Below are positions 47,447-60,385 of a stretch of DNA of 64,000 nucleotides, one piece after another (within the stretch, counting starts at the first letter, position 1; every line of letters begins with the position of its first letter). The notes under the pieces were generated by a model. It made no database searches, was not told the DNA's origin, and was given only the letters and a program-made list of their open reading frames with translations. The position numbers and the translations under genes were made by a program. The stretch spans positions 310,001 through 374,000 of the forward strand of contig JAJNNX010000041.1 in the NCBI GenBank assembly GCA_023159155.1. The letters run 5' to 3'. Source of the stretch: Ustulina deusta (Eukaryota > Ascomycota > Sordariomycetes > Xylariales > Xylariaceae).

Positions 47447-48538
47447 ATATAAAAATTAATCCAAAAATATAAAAAAACTTTAAAAATTTAAAAACAACAT
47501 ATATAGCAAGCTTATAAAAATTAAGCTATATATATTACAATTAATATTATATATTACTAGAATTATAAAAAGGATTAATTTAAAATTTTGATAAAAATAA
47601 ATAAAACAGTTATTAAAAAGAATTTAAAATAAAAACTAAAATTTAAAAATAATATAATTTTTTAAAAATTTAAAAAAAATCAAAAAGGTTTTATATAAAT
47701 ATAATATATATAAAAAAACAAAAATATTAAAATATAAACTATACAAATTAATACAAACAATAGAACTACAAAACAAAACTTAGAAAATTATTATATTTGA
47801 TTTTATTATAAAATTATTAAAATTATAAGAATTAATAATAAAAATAGAATATAATTTTACTCTAGTTATTATAAATAGACTTATAAAATATAGAAGTTTT
47901 ATATTATATAAAAAAGCAACTTTTTAAAAAAATTTAATATATATAATTATAAAATATATTTTTAATAAATATAATTTTTTAAAAAAAATATACTAGTTTT
48001 TAAGTTTTAGTAATTATTAATAAAAGCTTAAAAAATTAAATATGAAATATTAATAGTTTATTATTTATAAATAATTAAATAAATAAAAAAATTAAATTAA
48101 ATATTAAAATAATATTTTTAATATTATTTTAATAAATAATAAAATAACTAAGTTAAGCTATTACTATTAGCAGAATATACTTATAATAGTTTAAATAATA
48201 AATTTATGAAAATATTACTATTTAAAGTAAATTATAATTTTAACCTAAATAATAAACAAACTATAATTTAAGGAATTATAGCATTTAAAATAAATATTTA
48301 AGCTAAAAAGTTTATAAGTTTATAATAAAAGCTACAAGATAAGTTATTATTTATTTAAAAAAAATAAAACAATACTATAATAAAAAGAGATTATTAGAGC
48401 TAATTTTAAAAAAAAGAAATAAAGTTTATATTTTAAAACATAATATTAAAACAAAACAATTAAGCAAAAAACTTAGTTTTAAGCAAATTAAACTATTTAA
48501 AATTAAAAAAGTTATTTTAAAAACTAATTATTATTTAA

Positions 48539-49079
48539 TACTACGAATAATTTAAAGAGGGTGTTATAAAAAAGACCTAATAAAAAACATAAAACAAAAA
48601 AAACTTAATAACGATTACGGACTAAGCTAGAAGCAAATTAATAAAAATAAAGGTTATATAACATATAGTTTTATAAAGCTATAAAAGCGGGCTTTATAAA
48701 TATATAAAATCAGGACTTCTAGCGCTAATAAAAGTAAGTTTTAAAAAGTTATCAAAGCAAGCTTTAAGTAATTTATAAAGCAGGCTTTAAAAAACCTGCA
48801 AAGCAAATAAAATAATAGCTTAAAATAAAAATAAAAATAGTTATAAAGTTATAAATATATTTATTATATTTCTTATATAAATAGTTTTATTTTTATTATT
48901 TAATGTAAGCTTATAGTTAGTTTTTAGAAATAATTATTTAGGATTTATATTTTAATAAAGTATTATATAACGTTAATCTAATTACTTATAACATTGATTT
49001 TTTTATTAAACAAACCTTAGCATACTATAATACTACAGTAAACAACTATATTAGCTTATCTAATATAACTAAATTATTA
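48539..49079 (+). repeat. Family-2 LTR, 3' copy
   Basis: 541-bp partner of 36071-36588, slightly longer through an internal duplicated stretch around 48690-48720. It ends AAATTATTA directly before the TATAT duplication, after which copy b resumes. Confidence 0.75.
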
Positions 49080-49925
49080 TATATATATATAAGTTTTAAA
49101 TATTTTATAAGTAATAATTATTTAATTAAAATTATAATAAATAATTAATAAAATTTAAATTATTTTAATAATATTATTAAATAATTTTTTAACAAAATAA
49201 AAATATATTTTTATAAATGTTTTAATATATTTTTTTAATTAATTTATAATATATTAAAATTAACTATTTTTATTTAATTCTTTTATTAATTTATAAACTT
49301 AATTATTAAATAAAATTTTATTTTTTATATTTTAGTTTTTTTAATATAAAAAAAATTTAAAATATTAATAAATAAAATAATAAAACTAAAAAGTTTAAAA
49401 TTAATATTTTTAAATATATTTTTTATTATTAAATTATAATTATTTTTCAAAAATATTAAAATAAATATAATAAAAAATTCAATAAAAACTAATATAAAAT
49501 TAAAAACTTAAATAGTTTTAATATTTTTTAATATATTTTTAAATATATTATTTATATTAAATTATTTTAGTTTTAATTTAGATTTTATTTTTTTAAGTTT
49601 TAATTTTTTGTTTTTTTTTAGATTTTTTTTTTAAATATTAGTTCGTTTAAAATAGTTAAAAAAAAAGTTTCTAAAATTATTTTAATTATTTAAAAACTAA
49701 AAATAAATTTAAAATATTAAAAGTTAAATTTTTTATAAACTATTTATTTTTAAATAATATAAAAATTAAAATTTTTTTAAAATTATATTATAAAATATAT
49801 AATTTTTTATATTAAATATATAATTAAAAAAAAAAAATTTTATTTATATTTTATTAATTACAATAAAATAAAAAAAATATATTTATTAAATATTTATTAA
49901 GAAATAATTAATAAACTTTAAATAG

Positions 49926-50098
49926 TATTATAATTAATTAAGTAAAATTTTTATAATTAGTTTATTACTATTATAAATAAAGATTTTAAATTAATAAAAA
50001 AAAAGAAAAATATAAAGTTTATATATTAATTTTTTATTTTATTATTATATAGGTTGAGAGTTTTTATAAGTTTTCCTAAAATTATATTAATTATTATA
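49926..50098 (-). repeat. Family-1 LTR, copy b, 5' LTR (deleted form)
   Basis: 173-bp, heavily AT-converted reverse complement of the family-1 LTR. It is recognised from its order relative to the adjacent gag-side sequence and the blocks AATTAGTTTATTACTATTA and TTTTCCTAAAATTATATTA. Confidence 0.65.
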
Positions 50099-50329
50099 TT
50101 AAACTATATAAATCTTTTTTATTATAAATAATATTTTTTTTTAAAATTAATATAATATCCAAATTTTTTAATTAAAAACTAAATAATTTAAAGTATTAAA
50201 TAATTATTAAAAATTTAATTTTTATATTTATTTTTAATTTAAATTTTAAATTTAAAATAATATTTAATTATTTATATATAAAACTAATAAAACTATTAAT
50301 AAGTTTTAATATTAATTAATATTTATAAT

Positions 50330-53300
50330 TATTATAAATAGTTAAATAAAGCTTCTATAGCTAGTTTATTAATACTATAGACAAAGACTCTAAGCTAAAA
50401 AAAAATAAAAAATAAAATAAAAATAAAAGTTTATAAAATAAATAAATATAAACTTTGTATATATAGCTATAAATTTATAGGTTAATCTATGCAGAGATTT
50501 TTTATTTTATTTGCTATTTAGGTCTAAAGTTCTTATAAGTTTTATTAACACTATACTAATTATTTTACTATTTTTTTTAAAACTAAAAATTTAAATTTAG
50601 TTTTAATTTAAGGTTATTAATAATATTAAATTTATATAACTTTTTTATAGCGTATTGCTTTATTATCATTTTTATAATTATTTATAAATTTATTAGCTAT
50701 TATTATATATATTTATTTTTATAGTTTTATAAAAAATCCGGAAGCTTTTTTATAAGTGTTATAAAATTAATTAAACTTAATTAACGCATTGTTAAAATCA
50801 TAGCTTTTTTAAGCGACTTAATATTATAATTTTTTGTTTTTTTTTATATATATTTTAATGGTTTAATTTATTCAATTTTAAATTTTGTTTTATGATTAAT
50901 ATTTTAAATTAAGAATAATAACTAGATTTATTAAAATCAAAAATTATTATTTATTTTTTATAATTAGTTAATATAAAACAAGTTTTTTATTTTATAAAAA
51001 TTAAACAAATTAAAAATATAGCTAAACTTTTTGTTTTAAAAAAACTTTATTTTTTTATTTTTTATTAGCTTATAACTTATATTATTTTTATATAAAAGTT
51101 GCTATATTATGTATTATTCTTTGAATATTTTATATTTAATTAATTAATTTTATTAAGTAAAATTATAATTAAATAATTAAACTTATTTATAAATATTTAT
51201 ATATAATTATAACTTTATTAATTAAGCAATATATTTTTATTATTTATTATTATATATGATTATATAATAAATAATATAAATAATAAATAAAAAAAACTAA
51301 AAATTTTATTTTATAATATTTTATTTTTTTTATAATTATATTTTAAATAAAAATAATAGTATTTTTGTTTTAATATTTTGATTATTTTATATTAATTTTA
51401 ATATATAATAATTAAAAATTTATAAGCTTTTTAAATTAAAACAATATAAAAAATTATTTTAAATATATATAACTTTTTATTTTTATTTTTTAGTTTTTAT
51501 AACTAGTTTTTTTATCCAATTAAGTTTATTAAATTAATTTTATAAAGAAAATTAAATAAAAAGTTTATAATTAATATAAAACTTAATATTTTATTAAAAA
51601 AGATTAATATTATTATTTTTCTTTTAGTTTTTTTAACTTTTATTATAAAAAGTTTAGTTATTTTTTTTAATAAAATATTAATTATTATATTTTTTTGTTT
51701 TAATTAATACTAAAAAATAATATTAAAATTTAATAAAAAATTAGCTTAATAAACTGATTATATTAATAAAATCTATTTATTTAAAAAATATAATAAAACT
51801 TAATAATTCGTTATTATAAAAAAATTAAATTTAAAAAGTTTTAATTAATAATATTTTAAATTTTATATTATTATTAAAAGTTTATATTTCAAAATTAAAT
51901 AAGTTTATTTAATTAATATTATTATTTTAAAAAAATATTTTATAAATTTTTAAGCTATATTTTTTTATTATTACTAAATAACTTTTTTTATTATATTATA
52001 TAAAATATTTATTTTTATTTATTTTAGTTAGCTAGGCCTAAAAAAAACTAGAACTAATACTTTATATATTAATAATTTTATATATTTAAAAGTTTATTTT
52101 TCTTTTCATCTCATTATAAATAGGTTATTTTTTTTTAATAATTAATTTAAAAATATAGTTATTTTATTAATATAATAAATAAATATATAAATATAATTAT
52201 AAAGCTTACAAAACAACCGAATTAATTTAATGCTTTTAAAATTCTTTAAGTTTTAATTTAAAATAACTTAAATTTTAATAAAGTTAATTTTTATTTTTAT
52301 TTTAGTTTTTATAATTATTTTTTAGTTTTAAAATAAATTAAAATATTATTTATATAAGCGCTAATAAATTTGTTTAAAAGTTTTTAAATTTATATATTAA
52401 TAAAAGCTTATTATTAAACAAGTTTTATTTTTAAAATAAATAATAAAACTTTTTATGAAAATATTTTTTTATAAATTTAAAAAAAAAATTATATAATTTT
52501 AAAATTAGTAATAATTAATAAAAAACTTTAATAATATTATAATAATTGAATATAATATTAATAATATTTAAGTTTATATTTTATTTAATAAAGTTTATAA
52601 TTAATAGTTTATTTATAAACCTTTTTTTAAATAAAATAAAATATATAAATATTTAATATTAATAAAATTTTAAAACATATTTTTTATTATTAAATTTTAG
52701 TACTATATTAAATTTTAGTTATAATAATAATAAAACTTTAGATTTTTTTTTAAAAAGAACTTTTTTAAATATAATAATTAAAAAAAAAAAAAATTTTATA
52801 TTAGTTTTATTTATTTAAGGGTTTTTTTAAAAAAAATAAGATTAGTTTAGTATTAAAAGTTTTTTATAATACTATTTAATTAATTTAAATTTTTTTTTAT
52901 AAAATATTAATTATTTTTAATTATTATAAACTTAATTATAATAAATTTTTTAAAACTTTTTTTACTAATTATTTTTATTTATTTTAATAAAGATAATTTT
53001 AAAAGTTTTATAGAATTCTTTTAATAATAGCTTAGTTTTCTCTTTTTAGAAATTATTATATAGACTTTTTTTGTTTTAAATTTTAAAGTTTTAAGTTTCT
53101 TTTATATTTTTTTAGTTTTAGTTATATTTAAAATAATTATTTTAATATTTAATAATATTTTTTCATGTTTAATTATATTAATTAATATTCTTTTATATTT
53201 TTAAAGTTAGAATTTATTATTTATAGTTAAAAAGTTTAATTATGATTATTAATAAAAATTAAAGTAATAAAAATAAATTATTTAATTAGATTAATTATTA

Positions 53301-53880
53301 AAATATTTTATGTTATTAATTATTTATAAATTTTATTCCTTATTTTATAATAATCATTATAAAAATTTTAAAATTTAACTAAATAAACTATTTTTTTTAA
53401 TTATTATTTATGTTGGAATAACTAGCATTGGTTACAACCTTATCGTACAACTCGCACGGAGTGCAAGTTCACGCTCGGCTGTCGTACAGATATTAGCCGG
53501 ACCTCGGCCGGACAAAAAGGACCTTATTTCCCCTTTATTATGTTAGCTCGTACAATAGCGTAAGCTCTCACATAAATATAAAAAACTCATGCTTCGTACA
53601 AACATTCTTTTTTTTTTCTTTTCTTCATAGATAACATAGTACAATACATTATATTCTGTCCACACGCATTATTTGTTTTATATACAATATATCATATATA
53701 GCCCATTCAATAATTTAACTTATTATATAAATTTATAACTAATTATTAAAAAAATATAAGCTTTAATATTATATAAAACTAAAGTTTTTATTTTAATATT
53801 ATTAATTTATAATTAAATAAATATTTTAAAAATAATTAATTTGTTTTAATTATATATTTTAATATTATTTTATATAAAAA
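50330..53880 (-). mobile_element. Family-1 element, copy c (5'-truncated)
   Basis: The 3' LTR lies at about 50330-50567 in reverse complement. It is followed by the 3' end of pol and the reverse transcriptase region (52560-52630 matches copy a 40550-40630). It continues past the solo LTR at 53411-53712 and becomes unalignable at about 53870-53885, where another element starts. The gag side and 5' LTR are missing. Coding is destroyed. Confidence 0.7.
53411..53712. repeat. Family-3 solo LTR inserted in copy c
   Basis: 302 bp from TGTTGGAATAAC to TTCAATA, flanked by ATTTA on both sides (53406-53410, 53713-53717). The final CA reads TA, fitting a CpA to TpA change. Copy c resumes on the right, so only an LTR is present. 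It retains GC-rich blocks such as CTCGCACGGAGTGCAAG and GCCGGACCTCGGCCGGAC. Confidence 0.8.
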
Positions 53881-53884
53881 GATT

Positions 53885-56800
53885 CAGCTAAATAGCTAGA
53901 AAATACTGTTTATTAACTAACTTAAGGAAAAAAAAAAAAAAAAAAAAACTTTATAAAAGCAAACTTTTCGTAGCTATATAGCTATTAATGTACTGCTAAC
54001 GCGGAGTTCTAACGCACTTTTGTAAGAAGTTTTATAAGTTCTAGCAGAGGTCTAGAACTTTTATTAATTAATAAAGCTTTTAAAACTAGCCTTACCTATA
54101 ATATTATATTTTTTTTTTCTGGCTCGGAGCTGCAAAATAAATAATATATAACGTATAAGTAGTGGCTAACAAGCATAAAAAATACGCTCTTTTCAAGTAA
54201 CATACGTTTTTATTAAGTAATATATATACTTTTTAAGCAATATACGTATTTTTTAAATAATATATATATTTATTTAGTTAATATATTATTAGTACGTACT
54301 AACCTACTTATTACTACTGCTTACTGTTTTAGCTAAGTTTATATAAACTTTTTTTAGCTTTTTTAGCTTTTTTTTTCTTTTTCTTTTTTTTTTTTAGTAA
54401 TAATATTAATTAATAAACAGCTTTTTTTTCTTTTTATTAATTATTTTTTTTTTGCTTTATCGCAAAAAATAATATACTTATTGCATGTTTATTCTTATTA
54501 TTTATTTAATATAAAACAGCTTATATATATTTAGTAGCTAGCCTAGCTTTTATTTTTTTGCTTTTTTGCTTTTTTACTGCTTACTAGCTATAAATATACT
54601 GCTTTTATTCCGGAACAAACGTATAACTTTTATTTATAATATATTTAATGCTTGTATGTTTTTATATTTTAAAATAAATAAAATATTATTTTTTTTATAC
54701 TTTTTACTTATTAATAAATAGTTTAATATATTAGCCGGCTTGCAAAATATTTTTACTACTTTTATATAAATATATAAAATTAATTATTTTTAAGCTTAAT
54801 ATATATATATATTTTATTAATTTATTATTTAAAAACTAGTAAGTAATATAAGCGTTACGCTAGTTTAAATAAAAACTTTAGTTATTTATATAGTATTATA
54901 AGTTAGCTACTCGTTTATTATTTTTTTATTGCTTATATTTATTAATTTTCTTATTTATATATAGCTAGTTTATATACTTAAAATAATTATTATATTTAAA
55001 CGCTTGTTTAATAATGCTTATATTTATAACAATTAGAACACTAGTAATTAAACGTTTTATTTTTGCTTATAAATTGTTTAACGCTTACTAACTTATAATA
55101 ATAAATATTAAAAAATAAAAAACTGCTAATTTTAAAGCTAGTTATTTAGTAAATTAATTATTAACTTTTTTGAATATGTTAGCTACTTTTTTATTTAGTT
55201 GCGGCTATTTGTTTATTAATAAGCATCAAGCAAGCGATCAAGCATGTTTAGTAGTTCTTAAACGTATAACCACAGCTATCAAGCATAACACAGCAATTAT
55301 TAAGCGTTGCGCCTTGGATATAAAGCAGCTTACTAACAGCTCTATAATTATTAATAATTATCTAGGCATCATTAAATATATAATAAATATTTTAATTATA
55401 ACACAAACTATACTAGCTTAGTAACTGGTTTATTTTTGTTAGCTCCTCTTTTTATTAGTAGGGCCTTTATATATATAAGCATTTTTATATTTAGCCTCGA
55501 ACTGCTCTAAAGCCGCAGTATTAGCAAGATTATTAAAAAGTTCTTATATTAGTTACTAATAACTAACCTATTTAACTTTGACTTTGCAGCAAATAAGCTT
55601 ACCCCGGCTTTTTTTTTGTTTATTTCTTACTTATAAAATATTTTCTATCTAAAATTTATTACTTTTAAATAGTACTACTAACAATTATATATTTAAGTTA
55701 ACCTATAATAAAAAAAGATTTATAGCTGCTTATTATAATAAATTAATATAAAAATAGTTATATATTTTTTTAAAAATATCTAGCTCTACTATATAAAAGC
55801 TTTTAACTTTAATTATTTTATATTTAGAATAAAGCTATGCTAGTTTTTAAAAAAGTTAATTTATAGTAATATTCTTTAAGTTTAGCTATATTTTTTTTTT
55901 TTTAAAGCGGTCTATAGGACTGCATTTTTTATTAGCTATTTTTTTTATATACTGTTATACCGCAGTTATAATAGTTTAAGCAAACTTTTAAATATTTTTT
56001 AATTATTAAATAAATATTTTAGCTAGTACTTTTAGCTTTTTAGCTAGTATAAATAAACAAATTACTAAATTAATCAAATTTATATAATATTTATATTAAA
56101 TACAAAACAAGCTTAGTTTTATTATAAAAAAGTTTTTATTATTAATTATTAGTATTATAATTAATAGTAATATTTTTTAATTTAGTTATATATAAATAAT
56201 AAATATATAAAAATAACGTAGAACTTTTTAATTAGCTTTTTTTATAGTATTATTTGTTTTATTTTAATTAATTTGTAAAAATATTACTAAAAGCCTTTTA
56301 TTTGATTTGTTCTTTTATTACTAATAATTACTTTTAAAAATCTATAAAAACGCTAAAAATAATATATAAACTATTTAATATATTTTTATTTATTTATTAA
56401 TTATATAGCTTTAATAATAATTATTTTATTTAATTTATTAATAATTACTATAATAAAAAATAAGTTATTATTCTTTATTATAAAAAAATTTATTATAAAA
56501 TCTATAAATAATTTACTTTAAAACTGCTTTAAAACTAAAAATAATTTAAAAAAGCTCTACTTTTTATATTTTTAAATAATTCTTTTATTATATATATTAT
56601 AATTATTAATAAAACAATATATTATCTAATATATACTTAATTAAAAGTAGTTTTTAGCTAAAATTACTATAGTTTTATTTTTTTTTAAATATTTTACTAA
56701 TATTAAATTATAATAGTTCTAAATTAAGCAGGTTTAAAATAGCTTTTAATTTAGTACTTATATATAACTTTAATATTATAAAATATTATTTGTTTTAATT

Positions 56801-59800
56801 TTTTATTTATTATTTTTTATAGTTTTAATTACTAATTAATAATTAAAGACCTAATCTAATATAATATTTTAAGCTTATTAAAAGTCTTTTTATATAAAGA
56901 CCTAGTATTTTAAAAATAGTTTAATTTTTTAGGAGCTTAATAAGCTTATTTTTATATTGCTATATAGCTTAAAAGCTACTTATTTCTAGCAAAATAGCAT
57001 AAATTCCTTTCTGATAAATTATTTATTTATTTTTAAAAGCAACTTTTGCTTTTTTTATAACAAGGCGTTTAGCTAGGCACTATTTGTTTTTGTTTTATAA
57101 ATAAATATAAACTTAAAATTAGCTAAAAACTTAATTTATTTAATTTATTTTTTTAAAAACTTTTTTAAAATTATAAAATATTTTAAATTTTTATAATTTA
57201 AAAATACTAAAAATACTTTTTTAAAAAATTTTAGCTTACTATTTTATATATTTATATAGCTTATAATTACGAAAAGTTTTTTATTATAAATTTTATAATT
57301 ATTTTTTATAAATCAAAGTTTTTATAAAAAATATATTATTAAATAAAAAAATCTAGGCTGATTATATTAAAATAAGCAATTATTATAAGCTGCTTTAAAA
57401 TAATCTGCTTTTAATATTATAAGTTTGCTTAAGTTAAATTAAACAAAAATTAGTTTTAATATAAAAAATAACTTAAGCTGTTTAAAAATAACGTTTTTTA
57501 TATTTTTTTAATAAAATAAAATTTTTGTTTTAATTAAAGCTATGAGTAATACTATAATATTAGTATATTTTAATATAAATTATTTATAAAAATCTATAAA
57601 GTTTAAAAAGTTTTTTATATTTTTAAATAATTTAAAAGCTTTTTATTTATAGATAGTTTTTATTTTTTTTTAATTTATTTATATTTATATTTTTATTTTA
57701 ATAATAAATTTTAAATATTTTATTATAGTTACTTTAAATTTATATTTATTAATATTAAAATTTAAGTTTATAGTTTATAAATCGCTTAAAAAAATTTTTT
57801 TTTTTAAATAATCTTTTTTTAACCTGCTTAATTATCCTAAAATATCGTTTATATACGTAAAAACAAAAATATCTAACTATAGGCGTAAAACAGTATTTAT
57901 ATAGCGCTAAAATATAATAAAAATATTAAATAGTCTAAAAGAAGTTACTAATTATTTAAATAAGCCGAACCTTATATAAAAAGCTATTTTTTATTTCTTT
58001 TTTTTTTAATATATAGCTTATAAAAAACTGCTTAAATATTAAGCTTTATACATTAATAAGCTGTAAAAAAGTTTATTAGTATTTTTTTAATTAAAAGAAA
58101 TTTTTATTTGCTTAAATTATAATATTAAATATTTTATAATTAATATAAAAATATAACTTGTTGTTTAGGTTTTTTATAAAAAAAATAAAAGTATTTATAA
58201 ATAAGTTATTAGCTTTAATATAACTTTTATTTAGCAGTTTTATTAATATTTTTTTTAATATTATTAGTTTATTTTATAATATTTTATAAAAAGGTTTTTA
58301 TAATACTTAAAGGTCTGTTTTTTTAAAGGTTTATAAAAGTAATATTTTATAATCGGCTTTTTTACAATATAAAAAAAACTTATTTTTTACTGCTTTATTA
58401 AATAATAAAGCTTAATTTTTTTATTTTTTTAATAATTAAAATAGCAGTAAAATTAGATCTTTTAGTACTAGAGCTTTTATAATATTTATTAATATAATAA
58501 TAAATATTAAAATATTAGCTGTTCTAGTACGTTATAGCTTTTTTATTTTTATATTTTAAAATCTCTAGCTTATTTTATACTAATTATATATTTATAAATA
58601 ATACAAATTATTTTTAATTATTTTATTTAAAGTTTTGCTAAAATAATATTATATTTTAAATAAAAAACTATATATATTAATATTTTTTATTAAAACTCAT
58701 TAATATTAAATTTAATATATATTATTTTATTAATAATTATAAACGTTAAATTAAAAAATTACTCATTATAGCTATATATTTATAACTTTAATTAATTATT
58801 ATTTTAATAATTAATATTTTATTATAAATAAAATTTATAATAAAGAATAAGCTATTTATTAGCTATTCTAACTTTATTATTAAATTTATACAAATTAAAT
58901 TTTATATATATTTCTATTAGTAACTAAAAGCAAAAATTATTTATTTTTTAAATTTTTATTATTTTTTATTTTTATATTATATTTTACTGCTATACTAGCA
59001 GCTCTTACTTTATTTTTAGTTTTTATAAATTATTAAGCAGAAATAAACAAATATTTAATAATAAAATAGCTTTTTTTTTATATTGCAAGCATTACTTATT
59101 TATTTTTTGTTTATTTATTTTTTTGTTTATTATTTATTAGGTTTTAAGCTTGTTTTAAGCAAAAAAAAAACTATCAGTTTTTATTTTTATTATTTTTCTA
59201 TTTTTTTATATATTTATTGCAAATAGCAAAAAAAAAAGTAGCTACCTTAATAAAGAATTACTACTTGTTTTTTAGTTAAAAAAATAATAATAACTATATT
59301 TTTTTAAATAATTTATTATAGTTATTATATTATCTATTTATTTAATATAATCTAATAATAAATTATATAAAATTAGTTTATTTATTAATTAAATATTAAT
59401 AGTTCTTTTTGAAATAATAAGTTTTATAGTATTGTTTTAAAAAATACTACTTATATAAGCAAAAGTTTTTTTTTATTTTAAAAAAAACAAATCTTAAACT
59501 AATTTTTTTATTTAGTTAATATTAAAATAATATTTATAAAAATATACTATAAATTTAATAAAGTTTTATATATTAATATATTTTTTATAATAAAAAATAG
59601 CTATATATTTATTTTTATAAAACTATTAAATATTTTATTAATAATATAAAACTTATTAATATTTTTTTTAATAAACTTAGTATTTTAAGCTAGCTTATAT
59701 TTTATAATTACTTTTTATATAAAAAATTTCGCGTTGGAACTAGTAAACTTTTTGGGCTATTAAAAAAGTTTATTAATAAAATAAACTATTTTTTTATTAA

Positions 59801-60084
59801 ATATTTCTTAAATAAAAACTATTTTTAAAACTATTAATATTAAATTTATTATATTAATAATTAAAATTTATAACTTATTATTGAAAAAAAAAATTATTAT
59901 AAAACTATTTAATTTATATAATAAAATAATTAATATAATTTTTTAAGTTTTTTTATATTTATATAAAAATAAAAGTAATTAAATTATTTATAATACTAAG
60001 CTGTTTGTTTAATTTTTATTTAATAATTTAAAATATTTAATTATTAAATTTTTTAAAAGCTGCTTATTAAAAAAATAACCCTTC
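53885..60084 (-). mobile_element. Unrelated gypsy-like relic, minus strand
   Basis: The minus strand at about 57940-57838 reads as a gypsy reverse transcriptase: GLFN, then RYINTVLRL, a stop, LDIFVFTYINDIL, derived from a YIDDIL-type active site. Sequence at 53885-55600 is less AT-converted and includes an 83-codon plus-strand ORF (55170-55421) with no recognised domain. Element ends are not defined; no LTR pair was found. Confidence 0.55.
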
Positions 60085-60385
60085 TATTGGAATAACTGGC
60101 ATTGGTTACAACCTTATTGTGTAACTTGCACGGAGTGCGAGTTTACGCTTGGCTTTTGTACGGATGTTAGCCGGACTTCGGCCGGACAAAAGGGACCTTA
60201 CTTCCTTTTTATTATGTTAGCTCGTACAATAGCATAAGCTTTTATATAAATATAAAAGACTTATGCTTTATATAAATATTCTTTTTTTTTTTTTTTAATA
60301 TAAATAATATAATATAATATATTATATTTTGTTTATATATATTATTTGTTTTATATATAATATATTATATATAGCCTATTTAATA
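60085..60385. repeat. Family-3 LTR, second copy
   Basis: 301 bp in the same orientation as 53411-53712, sharing GCACGGAGTGC, TTAGCCGGAC and CGGCCGGACAAAA. Terminal TG and CA both read TA. Differences from the first copy are transitions in both directions of descent, so each copy mutated on its own. Flanks (CCTTC and ATAAT) give no target duplication. Confidence 0.75.

Larger units (their letters stand above)
36071..49079 (+). mobile_element. Family-2 gypsy-like LTR element inserted into copy b
   Basis: LTRs lie at 36071-36588 and 48539-49079 and are flanked by TATAT on both sides (36066-36070, 49080-49084). Apart from the nested family-1 element (37532-43688 with its duplication) the element is about 6.85 kb. 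A plus-strand reverse transcriptase remains legible at about 46080-46450 (FRTLYKLFKYLV, then YLNNILIY at about 46366-46395, from the YLDDILIY type). Gag lies at 36589-37531 and continues after 43689. Stops occur throughout. The terminal TG and CA both read TA, as expected from RIP at CpA. Confidence 0.8.
32038..50098 (-). mobile_element. Family-1 gypsy-like LTR element, copy b (outermost host)
   Basis: A minus-strand element whose LTRs lie at 32038-32269 (3' LTR) and 49926-50098 (5' LTR, with deletions). Flanks are CTAAA (32033-32037) and TTAAA (50099-50103), a 5-bp target duplication differing by one C/T transition. The internal part is split: 32270-36065 carries the reverse complement of pol, alignable by eye with copy a (for example 34690-34755 with copy a 40550-40630). 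49085-49925 carries the gag side, alignable with the 5' part of copy a. The two halves join exactly at the TATAT that flanks the family-2 insertion. All coding capacity is destroyed by stops. Confidence 0.75.

Noticed and set aside
53411..60385. The two family-3 LTRs as ends of one 7-kb element
   Set aside because: Spacing would fit, but the first copy has its own ATTTA duplication and family-1 sequence resumes on its inner side, so it is a solo LTR.
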